Below are positions 38,280 to 46,652 of a stretch of 64,000 nucleotides of DNA, piece after piece. The DNA is from Cupriavidus oxalaticus. GTDB taxonomy: Bacteria; Pseudomonadota; Gammaproteobacteria; Burkholderiales; Burkholderiaceae. Location of the stretch: positions 124,001-188,000 of the forward strand of contig NZ_CP038636.1 in assembly GCF_004768545.1 (NCBI RefSeq), in the 5' to 3' direction. Position 1 is the stretch's first letter. Each line of letters opens with the position of its first letter. The notes beneath the pieces were generated by a model. That model saw only the letters and a list, made by a program, of their open reading frames with translations. It did not search any database and was not told the origin of the DNA. Both the position numbers and the translations under genes were made by a program.

Positions 38280-39338
38280 ATGCAATTTCTGGATGACTCG
38301 CTGCACCCCGAGAACATGGACAAGGTGGTCATCACCGTGGCTCCGTACGGCCCGGAGTGGATGCCGGAAGATTTCCCCGAAGACATCCCCGTGACCATGG
38401 AAGAGCAGATCCAGAAAGCGGTGGATTGCTATGAGGCCGGCGCCAGCGTGCTGCACCTGCACGTACGTGAGCCGGATGGCAAGGGATCCAAGCGCCTGTC
38501 CATGTTCAACGAACTGATCGCCGGCGTGCGTAAGGCGGTGCCGGACATGATCATCCAGGTCGGCGGCTCGATCTCGTTCGCACCGGAAGATGAAGGCCAG
38601 GCCGCGAAGTGGCTGGATGATGACACGCGTCACGCGCTGGCGGATCTCGACCCCAAGCCGGACCAGGTGACGGTAGCACTCAACACCATCCAGATGAACA
38701 TCATGGAGCTGATCTACCCGGAGTTCTACGAGAACACGCACATGGCCAACCCGGCCGTCTACGACGCCTACCGTGAAATGATCGTTCCGGCCGGCCCGGC
38801 CTGGGCGGAAGAGCACCTGCGCCGCCTGCAGGAAGCCGGCATCCAGCCGCACTTTCAGCTGGTGGGCATGCATGCGCTCGAAACGCTGGACCGCATGGTG
38901 CGCAGGGGCCTCTACAAGGGCCCGCTGAACCTTACCTGCATCGGCATCGGTGGCGGCCACCACGGACCGCATCCGTACAACCTGTTCGACTTCATCCAGC
39001 GGGCGCCGGACGGCTGCACCATCACCTCGGAGTCATTGTTCAAGAACGTACTGCCGTGGAACACGATGGCGCTGGCAATGGGTATGCACGTGCGCTGCGG
39101 CATCGAGGACACCCTCATCGATCAGCACGGCAATCGCTTCACCTCGGTGCAGCAGATCCAGCAGACCGTGCGTATCGCCAAGGAGTTGGGCCGCGAGATC
39201 GCCGATGGCAAGGAAGCGCGGGAAATCTACCGCATCGGCACCTGGTACGACGATGTCGATGAAACCCTGGCCGCCAACGGCATGACCCCGAACCGCAAGC
39301 CTGGTGTCAAGAACGTGCCGCTGCGCAACGCAGCCTGA
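38280..39338 (+). CDS. Beta-keto acid cleavage enzyme (BKACE, DUF849; 3-keto-5-aminohexanoate cleavage family)
   Basis: A 352-residue TIM-barrel zinc enzyme. The metal site is the HLH of VLHLHVREPDG (about 58-64), and GSISF, CIGIGGGHHGPHPYN and IEDTLIDQHG are typical of BKACE. These enzymes condense a beta-keto acid with acetyl-CoA (or another CoA ester) to give acetoacetate and a new CoA ester. ATG 38280 is preferred to ATG 38262 because AAGGAG lies six bases before it. First gene of a seven-gene operon. The exact keto acid is not readable from the sequence. Confidence 0.93.
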   Translation: MQFLDDSLHPENMDKVVITVAPYGPEWMPEDFPEDIPVTMEEQIQKAVDCYEAGASVLHLHVREPDGKGSKRLSMFNELIAGVRKAVPDMIIQVGGSISFAPEDEGQAAKWLDDDTRHALADLDPKPDQVTVALNTIQMNIMELIYPEFYENTHMANPAVYDAYREMIVPAGPAWAEEHLRRLQEAGIQPHFQLVGMHALETLDRMVRRGLYKGPLNLTCIGIGGGHHGPHPYNLFDFIQRAPDGCTITSESLFKNVLPWNTMALAMGMHVRCGIEDTLIDQHGNRFTSVQQIQQTVRIAKELGREIADGKEAREIYRIGTWYDDVDETLAANGMTPNRKPGVKNVPLRNAA

Positions 39339-39448
39339 GCCGCCGGCTACGGCGCAGACAATGAATCGATCCGGTTGATGTGTGCACTCCAGCCTGAATT
39401 GGTGCAACTGGATCGATCTGTTTTGACTTGATTCAAATAGGGAATGTC

Positions 39449-40195
39449 ATGACTCGTACCGTCGTTCTCGTTACGGGAGCCACGTCTGGAATCGGCCGCG
39501 CAACCGCGCTTGCATTTGGCCGTGATGGGGCACAAGTGGTTTGCTCCGGCCGCAATGCCACCGCAGGCGCCGCACTTGTGTCACAACTCCGGGAGCTCGG
39601 TGCCGAAGCCGAGTTCGTGCCCGCTGACGTAGCTAATGAGGAGCAGGTCCGCCAACTTGTCGAGCACACCGTCACCCGCTTTGGACGGCTCGATGTCGCA
39701 GTGAACAGTGCCGGGACGGAAGGCACGCCAGGGTCGATCGTTGACCAGACGGTGGAATCCTATGCAGCGACCTTCGACGCCAATGTCCTTGGGACGTTCC
39801 TGAGCATGAAGTACGAGTTGCGCGTCATGCTGGAGCAGAAGGAGGGCGTTGTGATCAACCTCTCCTCCACCATGGGAAGCCGCGGCAACGCACAGAATCC
39901 GATGTATGTGGCCAGCAAGCACGCAATCGAAGGCTTGACCAAGGCCGCAGCACTCGATGCGGCCAGATCGAATGTACGAGTGAATGCGGTTGCCCCTGGA
40001 CCGATCGAGACCGGGATGCTGGATCGCATCGCGGGAGGCGCCGAGAAAGTTGCGGCAGTTGCCGCGAGTATCCCGGCGGGTCGCATCGGGACCCCGGAGG
40101 AGGTCGCCGACGCCATCGTGTTCCTGGCCTCCCCACGGTCCAGGTACATAACGGGCCAGATTGTCGCAGTCAATGGCGGCAAGACAGCGATGTAG
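39449..40195 (+). CDS. SDR family oxidoreductase
   Basis: Classical SDR, 248 residues: TGATSGIGRA, NSAG instead of NNAG, Ser (NLSSTMGS) and YVASK. C-terminal SRYITGQIVAVNGGKTAM is the usual FabG-like ending. ATG 39449 has AGGGAA before it. Between BKACE and a quinone oxidoreductase; probably makes or reduces the keto group on which BKACE acts (inference). Confidence 0.91.
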   Translation: MTRTVVLVTGATSGIGRATALAFGRDGAQVVCSGRNATAGAALVSQLRELGAEAEFVPADVANEEQVRQLVEHTVTRFGRLDVAVNSAGTEGTPGSIVDQTVESYAATFDANVLGTFLSMKYELRVMLEQKEGVVINLSSTMGSRGNAQNPMYVASKHAIEGLTKAAALDAARSNVRVNAVAPGPIETGMLDRIAGGAEKVAAVAASIPAGRIGTPEEVADAIVFLASPRSRYITGQIVAVNGGKTAM

Positions 40196-40271
40196 TCGCT
40201 GACGCGCTGGGCAGTGGGATTGCCCCCGGCGCGCTCAGAGGCAATAAGCAAAGAATTTCAGGAGACAAGTC

Positions 40272-41243
40272 ATGGCAAAAGCAATCCGGTTCTACGAGAC
40301 GGGCAGCGCAGACGTGCTCAAGCTCGAGACCGTGGAAGTCGGCAACCCCGGCCCCGGCCAGGCGCGCGTGCGGCACAGCTACATCGCCGTCAATTTCATC
40401 GATATCTATTTCCGCACCGGCCACTACCCACTGGACCTGCCCAATGGCCTCGGCTCTGATGCCGTGGGTGTGGTCGAGGCAGTGGGCCCCGGCGTCACCG
40501 ACATCCGCGTGGGCGACCGCGTGGGCTACCTGCTCGGCCCGCAGGGCGCCTACTCGGACGTGCGGGTCATGCCTGCCGAGTGGCTGATCCCGCTGCCGGA
40601 CGGCGTCTCCGACCGCGTCGCCTCGACGCTCATCATGAAGGGCATGACGGCGCAATACCTGTTCCGCCAGGTCTACCCGCTCAAGGGCGGCGAAACCATC
40701 CTCTATCACGCCGCAGCCGGCGGCGTGGGCCTGATCGCCTGCCAGTGGGCACGCGCGCTTGGCGTGAACATGATCGGGACGGTCAGCACCGACGAGAAGG
40801 CGGAGCTTGCCAGGGCCAACGGCTGTTCGCACGTCATCGTCACCTCGCGCGAGAACATCGTCGATCGCGTGATGGAAATTACCGACGGCAAGAAGGTTCC
40901 GGTGGTGTTCGATTCGGTCGGCAAGTCGACGCTGGACGCCTCGCTGTCCTGCCTGCAGGTGCGCGGCACGCTGGTCAGCAACGGCACGACTTCTGGCCCC
41001 GTCGAGATCGACAGCCGCACGCTCGCGGCGAAGGGCTCGCTCTGGGTCACGCGTCCGGCCATGGTCCACTATGCCACCCCGCGCTCGCACATGCTCGCCA
41101 TGGCCAGCGAGGTGTTCGACATGGTGATAGCCGGAAAGATCACCAGCGAGCCGAAGCAGCAGTTTGCGCTGGAAGAGGCCGCGCAGGCCCATCGCGCGCT
41201 GGAAAACAGGCAGACGAGCGGTGCCACCGTACTGGTGCCGTAA
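40272..41243 (+). CDS. Quinone oxidoreductase-type MDR protein
   Basis: A 323-residue zinc-free MDR enzyme of the QOR group: AVNFIDIYFRTGHYPLDLP is the family signature and AAAGGVGLIACQWAR the NADPH site. GGAGACAAG is the ribosome site. It could reduce a quinone or an enone intermediate of the pathway. A repeat-like hairpin follows (41285-41302). Confidence 0.93.
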   Translation: MAKAIRFYETGSADVLKLETVEVGNPGPGQARVRHSYIAVNFIDIYFRTGHYPLDLPNGLGSDAVGVVEAVGPGVTDIRVGDRVGYLLGPQGAYSDVRVMPAEWLIPLPDGVSDRVASTLIMKGMTAQYLFRQVYPLKGGETILYHAAAGGVGLIACQWARALGVNMIGTVSTDEKAELARANGCSHVIVTSRENIVDRVMEITDGKKVPVVFDSVGKSTLDASLSCLQVRGTLVSNGTTSGPVEIDSRTLAAKGSLWVTRPAMVHYATPRSHMLAMASEVFDMVIAGKITSEPKQQFALEEAAQAHRALENRQTSGATVLVP

Positions 41244-41284
41244 AGCCGTCCCGTAGTCCCTCCCATGCAGCGGTCGCATTTTCC

Positions 41285-41302
41285 CCCTCGCCGGGGCGAG
41301 GG
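41285..41302. repeat. REP-like GC hairpin
   Basis: CCCTCGCC-GG-GGCGAGGG, a perfect 8-bp stem with a 2-base loop in a C/G-skewed intergenic stretch. Such elements are scattered between genes in Burkholderiaceae; it may act to stabilise the message between the QOR and Bug genes. Confidence 0.5.
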
Positions 41303-41367
41303 TTGGGGGACGGCTGCGCCCTCGAAAGCAAGTTCACATTGCTGGAAACACCGAGATGGAGACAAAG

Positions 41368-42348
41368 ATGTCAGTCCGACCTGCCGTTCTGCGCGTGCGC
41401 CGCGTCGTCGCCGCATCGATCCTTGCACTTGCCATGCCCGCCGCCATGGCGTGGACCAACAAGCCGGTGCGCGTACTGGTGCCAGCGCCTGCCGGCGGCA
41501 CGATGGACGTGATGGCCCGCATACTGTCCGAACAACTCACGGCAGACCTGGGCCAGCCCGTGGTTGTCGACAACAAGCCGGGTGCCGGCGGCGCCATCGC
41601 GGTCGGCGCATTGCTGGCGGCGCCGCCCGATGGCCAGACCATCCTGGTGTCGGCGACCAACGTGTTCGCGGAAATCCCGCACGCGATGAAGGTGCCCTAC
41701 GATCCGATGAAGGACGTGAAGCCGGTTGCGGCCGCGGCCAGGTCGACCCTGCTGCTCGTCAGCGCGCCCGGCCTGCCCGCCAAGGACCTGCCGGGGCTGA
41801 TCAGCTACGTGAAAGCGCATCCGGGTAACCTGAGCTTTGCCACCTACGGCCCGGGCACGGCCTCGCAGTACGCCGGCATGATCATGAACCAGAAGGCGGG
41901 GATGGATCTCCAGAACATCCCGTTCGCGGGATCGCCGCAGGCCCTGACGCAGGTGATGGGCGGGCAGATCGCCGTGATGTATGACGGCATGGTGACATCG
42001 CTGCCATACCTAAAGGCGGGCAAGCTCAAGGCCTATGCCGTGGCCGCCAGGCAGCGCTTGCCGATGCTCCCGCAGGTGCCGACCTTCGCCGAACTGGGCT
42101 ATCCGGAGGTTGACTTCAGCAACTGGACCGGCGTGTTCGTGTCATCCAAGGTGCCGGCAGAGCTGACCGAGAAGATCCAGGCCGCGGTCCACAAGGCAGC
42201 CTCCAGGGCCGGCGTGCAGGAACGGATTGCCGCGCTCGGGTTCGAGCCGCTGCAGCCGCAGAGCCTTGGCCAGCTCAGCCACGATCTGCGCGCCGATTTC
42301 GATCGCAACGCCCGCATCGTGAAGACCTTCAACCTCCAGCCGCAATGA
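41368..42348 (+). CDS. Bug family (TctC) substrate-binding protein, paralogue 2
   Basis: Periplasmic receptor of 326 residues, near-twin of the one at 35865-36842: signal peptide ending AMPAAMA, WTNKPVRVLVPAPAGGTMD, VVDNKPGAGGAIA, VPFAGSPQALTQVMGG-like segment. ATG 41368 is chosen over ATG 41356: GGAG is correctly spaced and the paralogue starts at the equivalent Met. Inside the BKACE operon, it would bind the operon's substrate at the periplasmic side. Confidence 0.94.
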   Translation: MSVRPAVLRVRRVVAASILALAMPAAMAWTNKPVRVLVPAPAGGTMDVMARILSEQLTADLGQPVVVDNKPGAGGAIAVGALLAAPPDGQTILVSATNVFAEIPHAMKVPYDPMKDVKPVAAAARSTLLLVSAPGLPAKDLPGLISYVKAHPGNLSFATYGPGTASQYAGMIMNQKAGMDLQNIPFAGSPQALTQVMGGQIAVMYDGMVTSLPYLKAGKLKAYAVAARQRLPMLPQVPTFAELGYPEVDFSNWTGVFVSSKVPAELTEKIQAAVHKAASRAGVQERIAALGFEPLQPQSLGQLSHDLRADFDRNARIVKTFNLQPQ

Positions 42349-42360
42349 CATCCATCGACC

Positions 42361-43209
42361 ATGCGAGTTGAACAACTTACCTGTGCGATCGGCGCGGAAC
42401 TCATTGGGGTCAGCCTGGCCGATGCGATCCATGATGATGGCCTGTTCGCCGGCATCCGCGAAGCGCTGCTCAAACACCGCGTGCTGTTCCTGCGCGACCA
42501 GGACATCACGGCTGCCCAGCACGTGGCCTTTGCGCGCCGCTTCGGGGAGTTGGAGGATCACCCCGTGACGGGCAGCGACCCGGAGAATCCGGGGTTGGTG
42601 CAGATCTACAAGACGCCGGCCAACCCGCCGGATCGCTACGAGAACGCCTGGCATACGGATGCGACCTGGCGCGAAGTGCCGCCGCTTGGCGCCGTGTTGC
42701 GGTGCCGGGAGTGCCCGCCAATCGGGGGCGACACCATGTGGGCCAACATGGTGCTTGCGTACGAGAACCTGCCCGGCCACGTCAAGGAGCAGATCGCCGA
42801 CCTGCGGGCGCGTCACAGCATCGAGGCGAGCTTTGGCGCCGCCATGCCAATCGAGCGGCGCCTGGCGCTGAAGAGCCAGTTCCCTGACGCCGAGCACCCG
42901 GTGGTGCGGACCCACCCGGAGACTGGCGAGAAGGTGCTGTTCGTCAACGGATTTACCACTCACTTCACCAACTTCCACACGCCGGCGCGCGTGCGCTTCG
43001 GGCAGGACCACAGCCCCGGCGGCGCCGACCTGCTGCGCTACCTGGTCACGCAGGCCTATATCCCCGAACACCAGGTCCGCTGGCGCTGGACGAAGAACAG
43101 CGTGGCCATCTGGGACAACCGTTCGACCCAGCATTACGCCGTCATGGACTATCCGCCGTGCCACCGGAGGATGGACCGCGCCACCATCGTCGGAGACCGT
43201 CCTTTCTGA
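42361..43209 (+). CDS. TauD/TfdA family 2-oxoglutarate-dependent dioxygenase
   Basis: A 282-residue Fe(II) enzyme. WHTDATW gives the His and Asp of the metal triad (about 98-100), the distal His is in STQHYAVMDY (about 256) and the 2-oxoglutarate Arg in RRMDRATI. It starts 12 bases after the Bug gene. TauD/TfdA enzymes hydroxylate next to a heteroatom and release sulfite, phenol or an amine; this suggests the operon's substrate carries an ether, sulfonate, sulfate or amine group (inference). Confidence 0.93.
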   Translation: MRVEQLTCAIGAELIGVSLADAIHDDGLFAGIREALLKHRVLFLRDQDITAAQHVAFARRFGELEDHPVTGSDPENPGLVQIYKTPANPPDRYENAWHTDATWREVPPLGAVLRCRECPPIGGDTMWANMVLAYENLPGHVKEQIADLRARHSIEASFGAAMPIERRLALKSQFPDAEHPVVRTHPETGEKVLFVNGFTTHFTNFHTPARVRFGQDHSPGGADLLRYLVTQAYIPEHQVRWRWTKNSVAIWDNRSTQHYAVMDYPPCHRRMDRATIVGDRPF

Positions 43210-43381
43210 TCACAGCAGGCCGCCGCATACCGGGAGGGTGCTGGCTGCCGATCGTTGAACTGGGGGGCGGATTGCAAGACCCATCCCCCCTGTAGTAGCG
43301 GCGCACCAGACGCCGGAAGTCGTAGTGACTGAGCCTGAGAACAATCAAATGAAAACGATGAACCATGGAGGATGGGAGTAG

Positions 43382-44539
43382 ATGAAAAGAGCATTTCTTG
43401 CCCTGGCCGCCGCGATGGCATGTGGTACGGTCCAGGCGCAGTCCAGCGTAACGTTGTACGGCGTGATCGACGTCAACCTCGAATACGTCAATAAGGTCGG
43501 CGTCGTGCCGTCGGCGGCCAACGGCTTCAATCCCGGTACGGGCAATTCGGTGTTCCGCGAGAACTCCGGCGGCTACTCCGGCTCGCGTTGGGGCCTGCGC
43601 GGCACGGAAGACCTCGGTGGCGGGCTGAAGTCCATCTACGTGCTGGAAAGCGGCTTCAACGCCGATACCGGCACCCAGCAGCAGGGCGGGCGCATGTTCG
43701 GCCGCCAGGCTTTTGCCGGCCTCAAGTCGGACTACGGGCAGGTCACCTTCGGCCGCCAGTACACTTCGCTGTTCGTGTCGTTGGCCAACTTCATGCCGGC
43801 CCGCTTCGCCACGCAGTATGAACCGGCGGGCGTCATCGCCGGCGCGAACTTCCGCGAGGACAACGTGGCGCAGTACACCGGCACGTTCGGTCCCGTGACC
43901 GCCATGGCGCACTGGTCGTTCGGCGTCGGTACGACGCTGCCGCAGATCAATCCCGGTATTCCCACGTTGGGCGGCAACGGCGAAGTGCCGGGCCAGTTCC
44001 GCCGGGATTCGGCCTACGGTGCGGGCGTGACCTACATGAACGGCCCGCTCGGGCTGGGCGTTGCCTACGACCAGTGGAACCCGACGATCGGCACGAGCAA
44101 CGGCACGTTGAAGAAGGCGGCCGTCATGGCCAGCTATGCGATTGGCGCGGGTAAGTTGATGGGCGGCTACCGCTGGGGGCAGAACAAGGACCAGACCGGC
44201 AGGGAGTTCCTGCGCGACGACTTCTACTGGATCGGTGGCCAGTACCGCGTGTCGGCTGCGCTGGACTTCACGCTGGAGTATGACTACCAGAACCTGAAGA
44301 ATGTCGGCGGCAACACGCACGCGGCAAATCCGTGGCAGATCGCTCTGATCGCCGACTACGCGCTCTCGAAGCGGACTGACGTGTATCTGACCACTGCGTA
44401 TACCCGCAACGCAGGCCTGACCATGGACTCGGCAGCGAGCGGCTTCGCTACCAGCCTGGCGCTGGGCAATAGCTACTCGCTGTCCAATGGGCAGAAGTCC
44501 ATGTTCGTTGCGGCCGTGGGCATCCGCCATATCTTCTGA
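43382..44539 (+). CDS. Outer-membrane porin, Gram-negative OmpC/Omp32 type
   Basis: A 385-residue trimeric-type porin: signal peptide MKRAFLALAAAMACGTVQA, then QSSVTLYGVIDVNLEYV, SRWGLRGTEDLGGGLKSIYVLESGF and the C-terminal strand ending VGIRHIF with terminal Phe as assembly signal. It lies between the dioxygenase and the alpha/beta hydrolase in the BKACE operon and probably lets the substrate through the outer membrane. Confidence 0.95.
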   Translation: MKRAFLALAAAMACGTVQAQSSVTLYGVIDVNLEYVNKVGVVPSAANGFNPGTGNSVFRENSGGYSGSRWGLRGTEDLGGGLKSIYVLESGFNADTGTQQQGGRMFGRQAFAGLKSDYGQVTFGRQYTSLFVSLANFMPARFATQYEPAGVIAGANFREDNVAQYTGTFGPVTAMAHWSFGVGTTLPQINPGIPTLGGNGEVPGQFRRDSAYGAGVTYMNGPLGLGVAYDQWNPTIGTSNGTLKKAAVMASYAIGAGKLMGGYRWGQNKDQTGREFLRDDFYWIGGQYRVSAALDFTLEYDYQNLKNVGGNTHAANPWQIALIADYALSKRTDVYLTTAYTRNAGLTMDSAASGFATSLALGNSYSLSNGQKSMFVAAVGIRHIF

Positions 44540-44593
44540 CCGTTGCGTACATCCCGCAGGGCAGGGAGCGATCACGCTCCGGATCTCAACCGA

Positions 44594-44607
44594 GGAAATC
44601 GATTTCC
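44594..44607. promoter_or_regulatory. 14-bp palindrome over a ribosome site
   Basis: GGAAATC-GATTTCC is a perfect palindrome that covers the Shine-Dalgarno and ends directly at the ATG of the alpha/beta hydrolase gene. It could be a protein-binding site; a tight RNA hairpin is unlikely without a loop. Confidence 0.35.
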
Positions 44608-45177
44608 ATGACTTCTACCAACCTGCCGACGGTCGTGATTGTTCCCGGTCTTCGCGACCACATGCCGGAGCACTGGCAAACGCTGCTCGCCGAACAACTG
44701 CAAGCGCAGGGAAGGGCTGTGCAGATCGTGCCGCAGATCGACCAAGACAAGGCCCTGCGCAGCGCCAGGGTGGCGAACCTCGAGCGCGTCGTCAGCGGCA
44801 TCGAAGGGCCGATCGTCCTGGTGGCCCATAGCATGGGATGCTGCATCGCCGTGCACTGGGCGCAGCAGACGACGCGCGAGGTCCAGGGCGCTTTGCTCGC
44901 GGCCCCCGCCGACCTCGACACGCCCCTGCCCGCCGGCTACTCCGATCCGCAGACGCTGGCTGCCAACGGCTGGACGCCGCTGCCCAGGGCGCGCCTGCCG
45001 TTCCCGAGCATCGTGGTCGGCAGCCGCAACGACCCGATCGGAGGATTCGAGCAGGTCCACGCCCTTGGGCAAGCCTGGGGTAGCCGCTTCGTCGATGGCG
45101 GCGACATCGGCCACCTCTCGCCGCTCGACGGATATGGCAACTGGCCGAAAGCCGCGGAGTTGCTCCGCGAGCTGTGA
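44608..45177 (+). CDS. Alpha/beta hydrolase, RBBP9/YdeN family
   Basis: A 189-residue serine hydrolase: PTVVIVPGLRDHMPEHWQ at the start, the nucleophile in VAHSMGCC, Asp in VGSRNDPI and His in GDIGHLSP. These make a full catalytic triad in the short RBBP9 fold (no lid). Last gene of the BKACE operon, followed by a strong terminator. Likely an esterase or amidase, perhaps the first step on the substrate. Confidence 0.92.
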   Translation: MTSTNLPTVVIVPGLRDHMPEHWQTLLAEQLQAQGRAVQIVPQIDQDKALRSARVANLERVVSGIEGPIVLVAHSMGCCIAVHWAQQTTREVQGALLAAPADLDTPLPAGYSDPQTLAANGWTPLPRARLPFPSIVVGSRNDPIGGFEQVHALGQAWGSRFVDGGDIGHLSPLDGYGNWPKAAELLREL

Positions 45178-45255
45178 CATTCATCATTCATTGCGTCTCC
45201 ACTCCGGGTGCCGACCTCCGGTCCTGATGACACTTTCCACGGCAGCCGGGCTTCG

Positions 45256-45298
45256 GAGGTTCCACAGGCAACGCCTGTGGAACCTCTTCTTTGTTTTC
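45256..45298 (+). terminator. Strong rho-independent terminator of the BKACE operon
   Basis: GAGGTTCCACAGGC-AAC-GCCTGTGGAACCTC is a 14-bp perfect stem (45256-45286) with a 3-base loop followed by TTCTTTGTTTTC. It ends the run of seven plus-strand genes that begins at operator D. Confidence 0.92.
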
Positions 45299-45417
45299 AA
45301 CAGGCTGTCGCGATCGAAGCGGTGGACTGCCCCCGGCAGGATCCGGGGCGAACGCGGTGGCGAACCTTAACGGTGCGGTATATTCAGAGCTTCGAGAACA
45401 CGCGCAAGACAGACGGC

Positions 45418-45780
45418 ATGGCTCACAAATCCATTCGGGTATCGCATGTTGGCGTACCCGGTGACCTAAGCGTCCTGAAACTGAAGGGCTATCTGAAATC
45501 CGCACTCGCGGGTGTGGCGCAAAGCGCCGCCGACGATGAGATCCTGCTGGTCAAGGTACTGGTGCCACGATCGCTCGGTCTGCAAGCCGGTGAAAAACTA
45601 TTGGACAAGATCTTGCAGGGGATCGTTGACAGAGATCCACGCGTAAGCCGGGTATCAGTGGAATTTGTCGACGGCGAAGTCACACCAGAGAAGATCGCGG
45701 AAAGCCAGGTGCGAACGCAAAAGGAAATTGACGCCTACGGCCACCTGCTTCAGTCGACGGACAACGAACAACCGGATTGA
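45418..45780 (+). CDS. Hypothetical protein (120 aa)
   Basis: From ATG 45418: MAHKSIRVSHVGVPGDL, then LKGYLKSALAGVAQSAADDEILLVKVLVPRSLGLQAG and a C-terminal helix rich in charged residues. Soluble, with no signal peptide or membrane segment. I do not recognise the family. The frame is open upstream to 45208 but crosses the terminator, so the internal start is more likely. Confidence 0.65.
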   Translation: MAHKSIRVSHVGVPGDLSVLKLKGYLKSALAGVAQSAADDEILLVKVLVPRSLGLQAGEKLLDKILQGIVDRDPRVSRVSVEFVDGEVTPEKIAESQVRTQKEIDAYGHLLQSTDNEQPD

Positions 45781-45809
45781 CCAGGGTTCGCGACGCTGGT
45801 CGTCTCTTC

Positions 45810-46145
45810 TTACACCTGCAGGATGATTTTTTGTAGCAGGGCAGTCAGATCTCGACGCTGATCTATGATCAAGTGCACAAAAATGGTGTCATCCCTGACT
45901 TCATAAATAATGCGATTTTTTCCGCAATGCACTTCGCGGAACCTGTTCGCGGTTAGCCCACTGAGTTCATCGACAATGTGCCCGCATTCGGGAAACTCCC
46001 GGATGCGAGTCATGGACGCCTGGATCTGAGCATATGAGTCTTCCCAGGCGGCCATGCCAAATGCGTCCACCACATAGCGGCGCACCCGCTTCAGTTCGGT
46101 TTTACCGCTGTCGAGAAGCTTTGCCTTCAGCAATTTGGAGGCCAT
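45810..46145 (-). CDS. Type II toxin, RelE/ParE superfamily
   Basis: A 111-residue toxin whose middle (FPECGHIVDELSGLTANRFREVHCGKNRIIYEVRDDTIFVHLIID) is the RelE/ParE fold with the FREVH...RIIYEV strands. Its ATG overlaps the antitoxin stop by one base (TGATG), so it is translated after the antitoxin. Whether it cuts mRNA or poisons gyrase cannot be told here. Confidence 0.88.
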   Translation of the reverse strand: MASKLLKAKLLDSGKTELKRVRRYVVDAFGMAAWEDSYAQIQASMTRIREFPECGHIVDELSGLTANRFREVHCGKNRIIYEVRDDTIFVHLIIDQRRDLTALLQKIILQV

Positions 46146-46429
46146 CAGCGCTGCTTCTCTTTCCGGTCCAGTTCGTCCAGCTCTGCGAACACCTCATCGA
46201 TGTCGGAAAACTTCTCCTGCTCGATCTGCTTCTGCCCCAGGGCCAGAATCTTTAGCAGGGCTAATGTCTGCCGGTCGGATTCGTAGCTGCGCACGTCTTG
46301 GACAACGAGCTTGGCTTCGCCGTTCTGGGTGATGATTAATGGTTCACCGGATTCAGCGAGGTCCTTGACGATCTGCGCGGCTTCACTCTTGAGATAGCTG
46401 ATCGGCTTGACGTGATCGGCGATTCGCAT
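46145..46429 (-). CDS. Type II antitoxin, Phd/YefM family
   Basis: A 94-residue antitoxin: ADHVKPISYLKSEAAQIVKDLAESGEPLIITQNGEAKLVVQDV is the Phd/YefM DNA-binding fold. The C-terminal acidic helices (about 55-94) wrap the toxin. AGGAGGG lies four bases before ATG 46429. It is expected to repress its own promoter (46463-46491). Confidence 0.92.
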   Translation of the reverse strand: MRIADHVKPISYLKSEAAQIVKDLAESGEPLIITQNGEAKLVVQDVRSYESDRQTLALLKILALGQKQIEQEKFSDIDEVFAELDELDRKEKQR

Positions 46430-46452
46430 CGCACCCTCCTGTGGATGACATG

Positions 46453-46491
46453 ACTGGACCGAATATAGTCCGTTAACAGTCTTTCGTCAAC
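46453..46491 (-). promoter_or_regulatory. Promoter and palindromic operator of the Phd/ParE module
   Basis: Minus strand: -35 TTGACG (46491-46486), 17-base spacer, -10 TATATT (46468-46463). Nested inverted repeats GGAC...GTCC and GACTG...CAGTC-like arms lie over the -10, where the antitoxin complex would bind. Confidence 0.8.
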
Positions 46492-46652
46492 TTTGCCCGA
46501 CTCGACGCCGTACTCGGGCGGCCGCGCGGTTCCCCAAAAATGAAAATCACTATCCGCGTTGAGGTCACCTCGGATTATTGCGAAACCGCCACTTTTAGGT
46601 GCGTAATTGAAGAGATCGGCGCCGTCCGTTGCGGCAGCGCTGCGTGGTTGGA

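Noticed and set aside
46492..46652. Possible transposon relic between the toxin-antitoxin module and the patatin
   Set aside because: The stretch is somewhat AT-richer, but I could not find terminal repeats or a transposase fragment.
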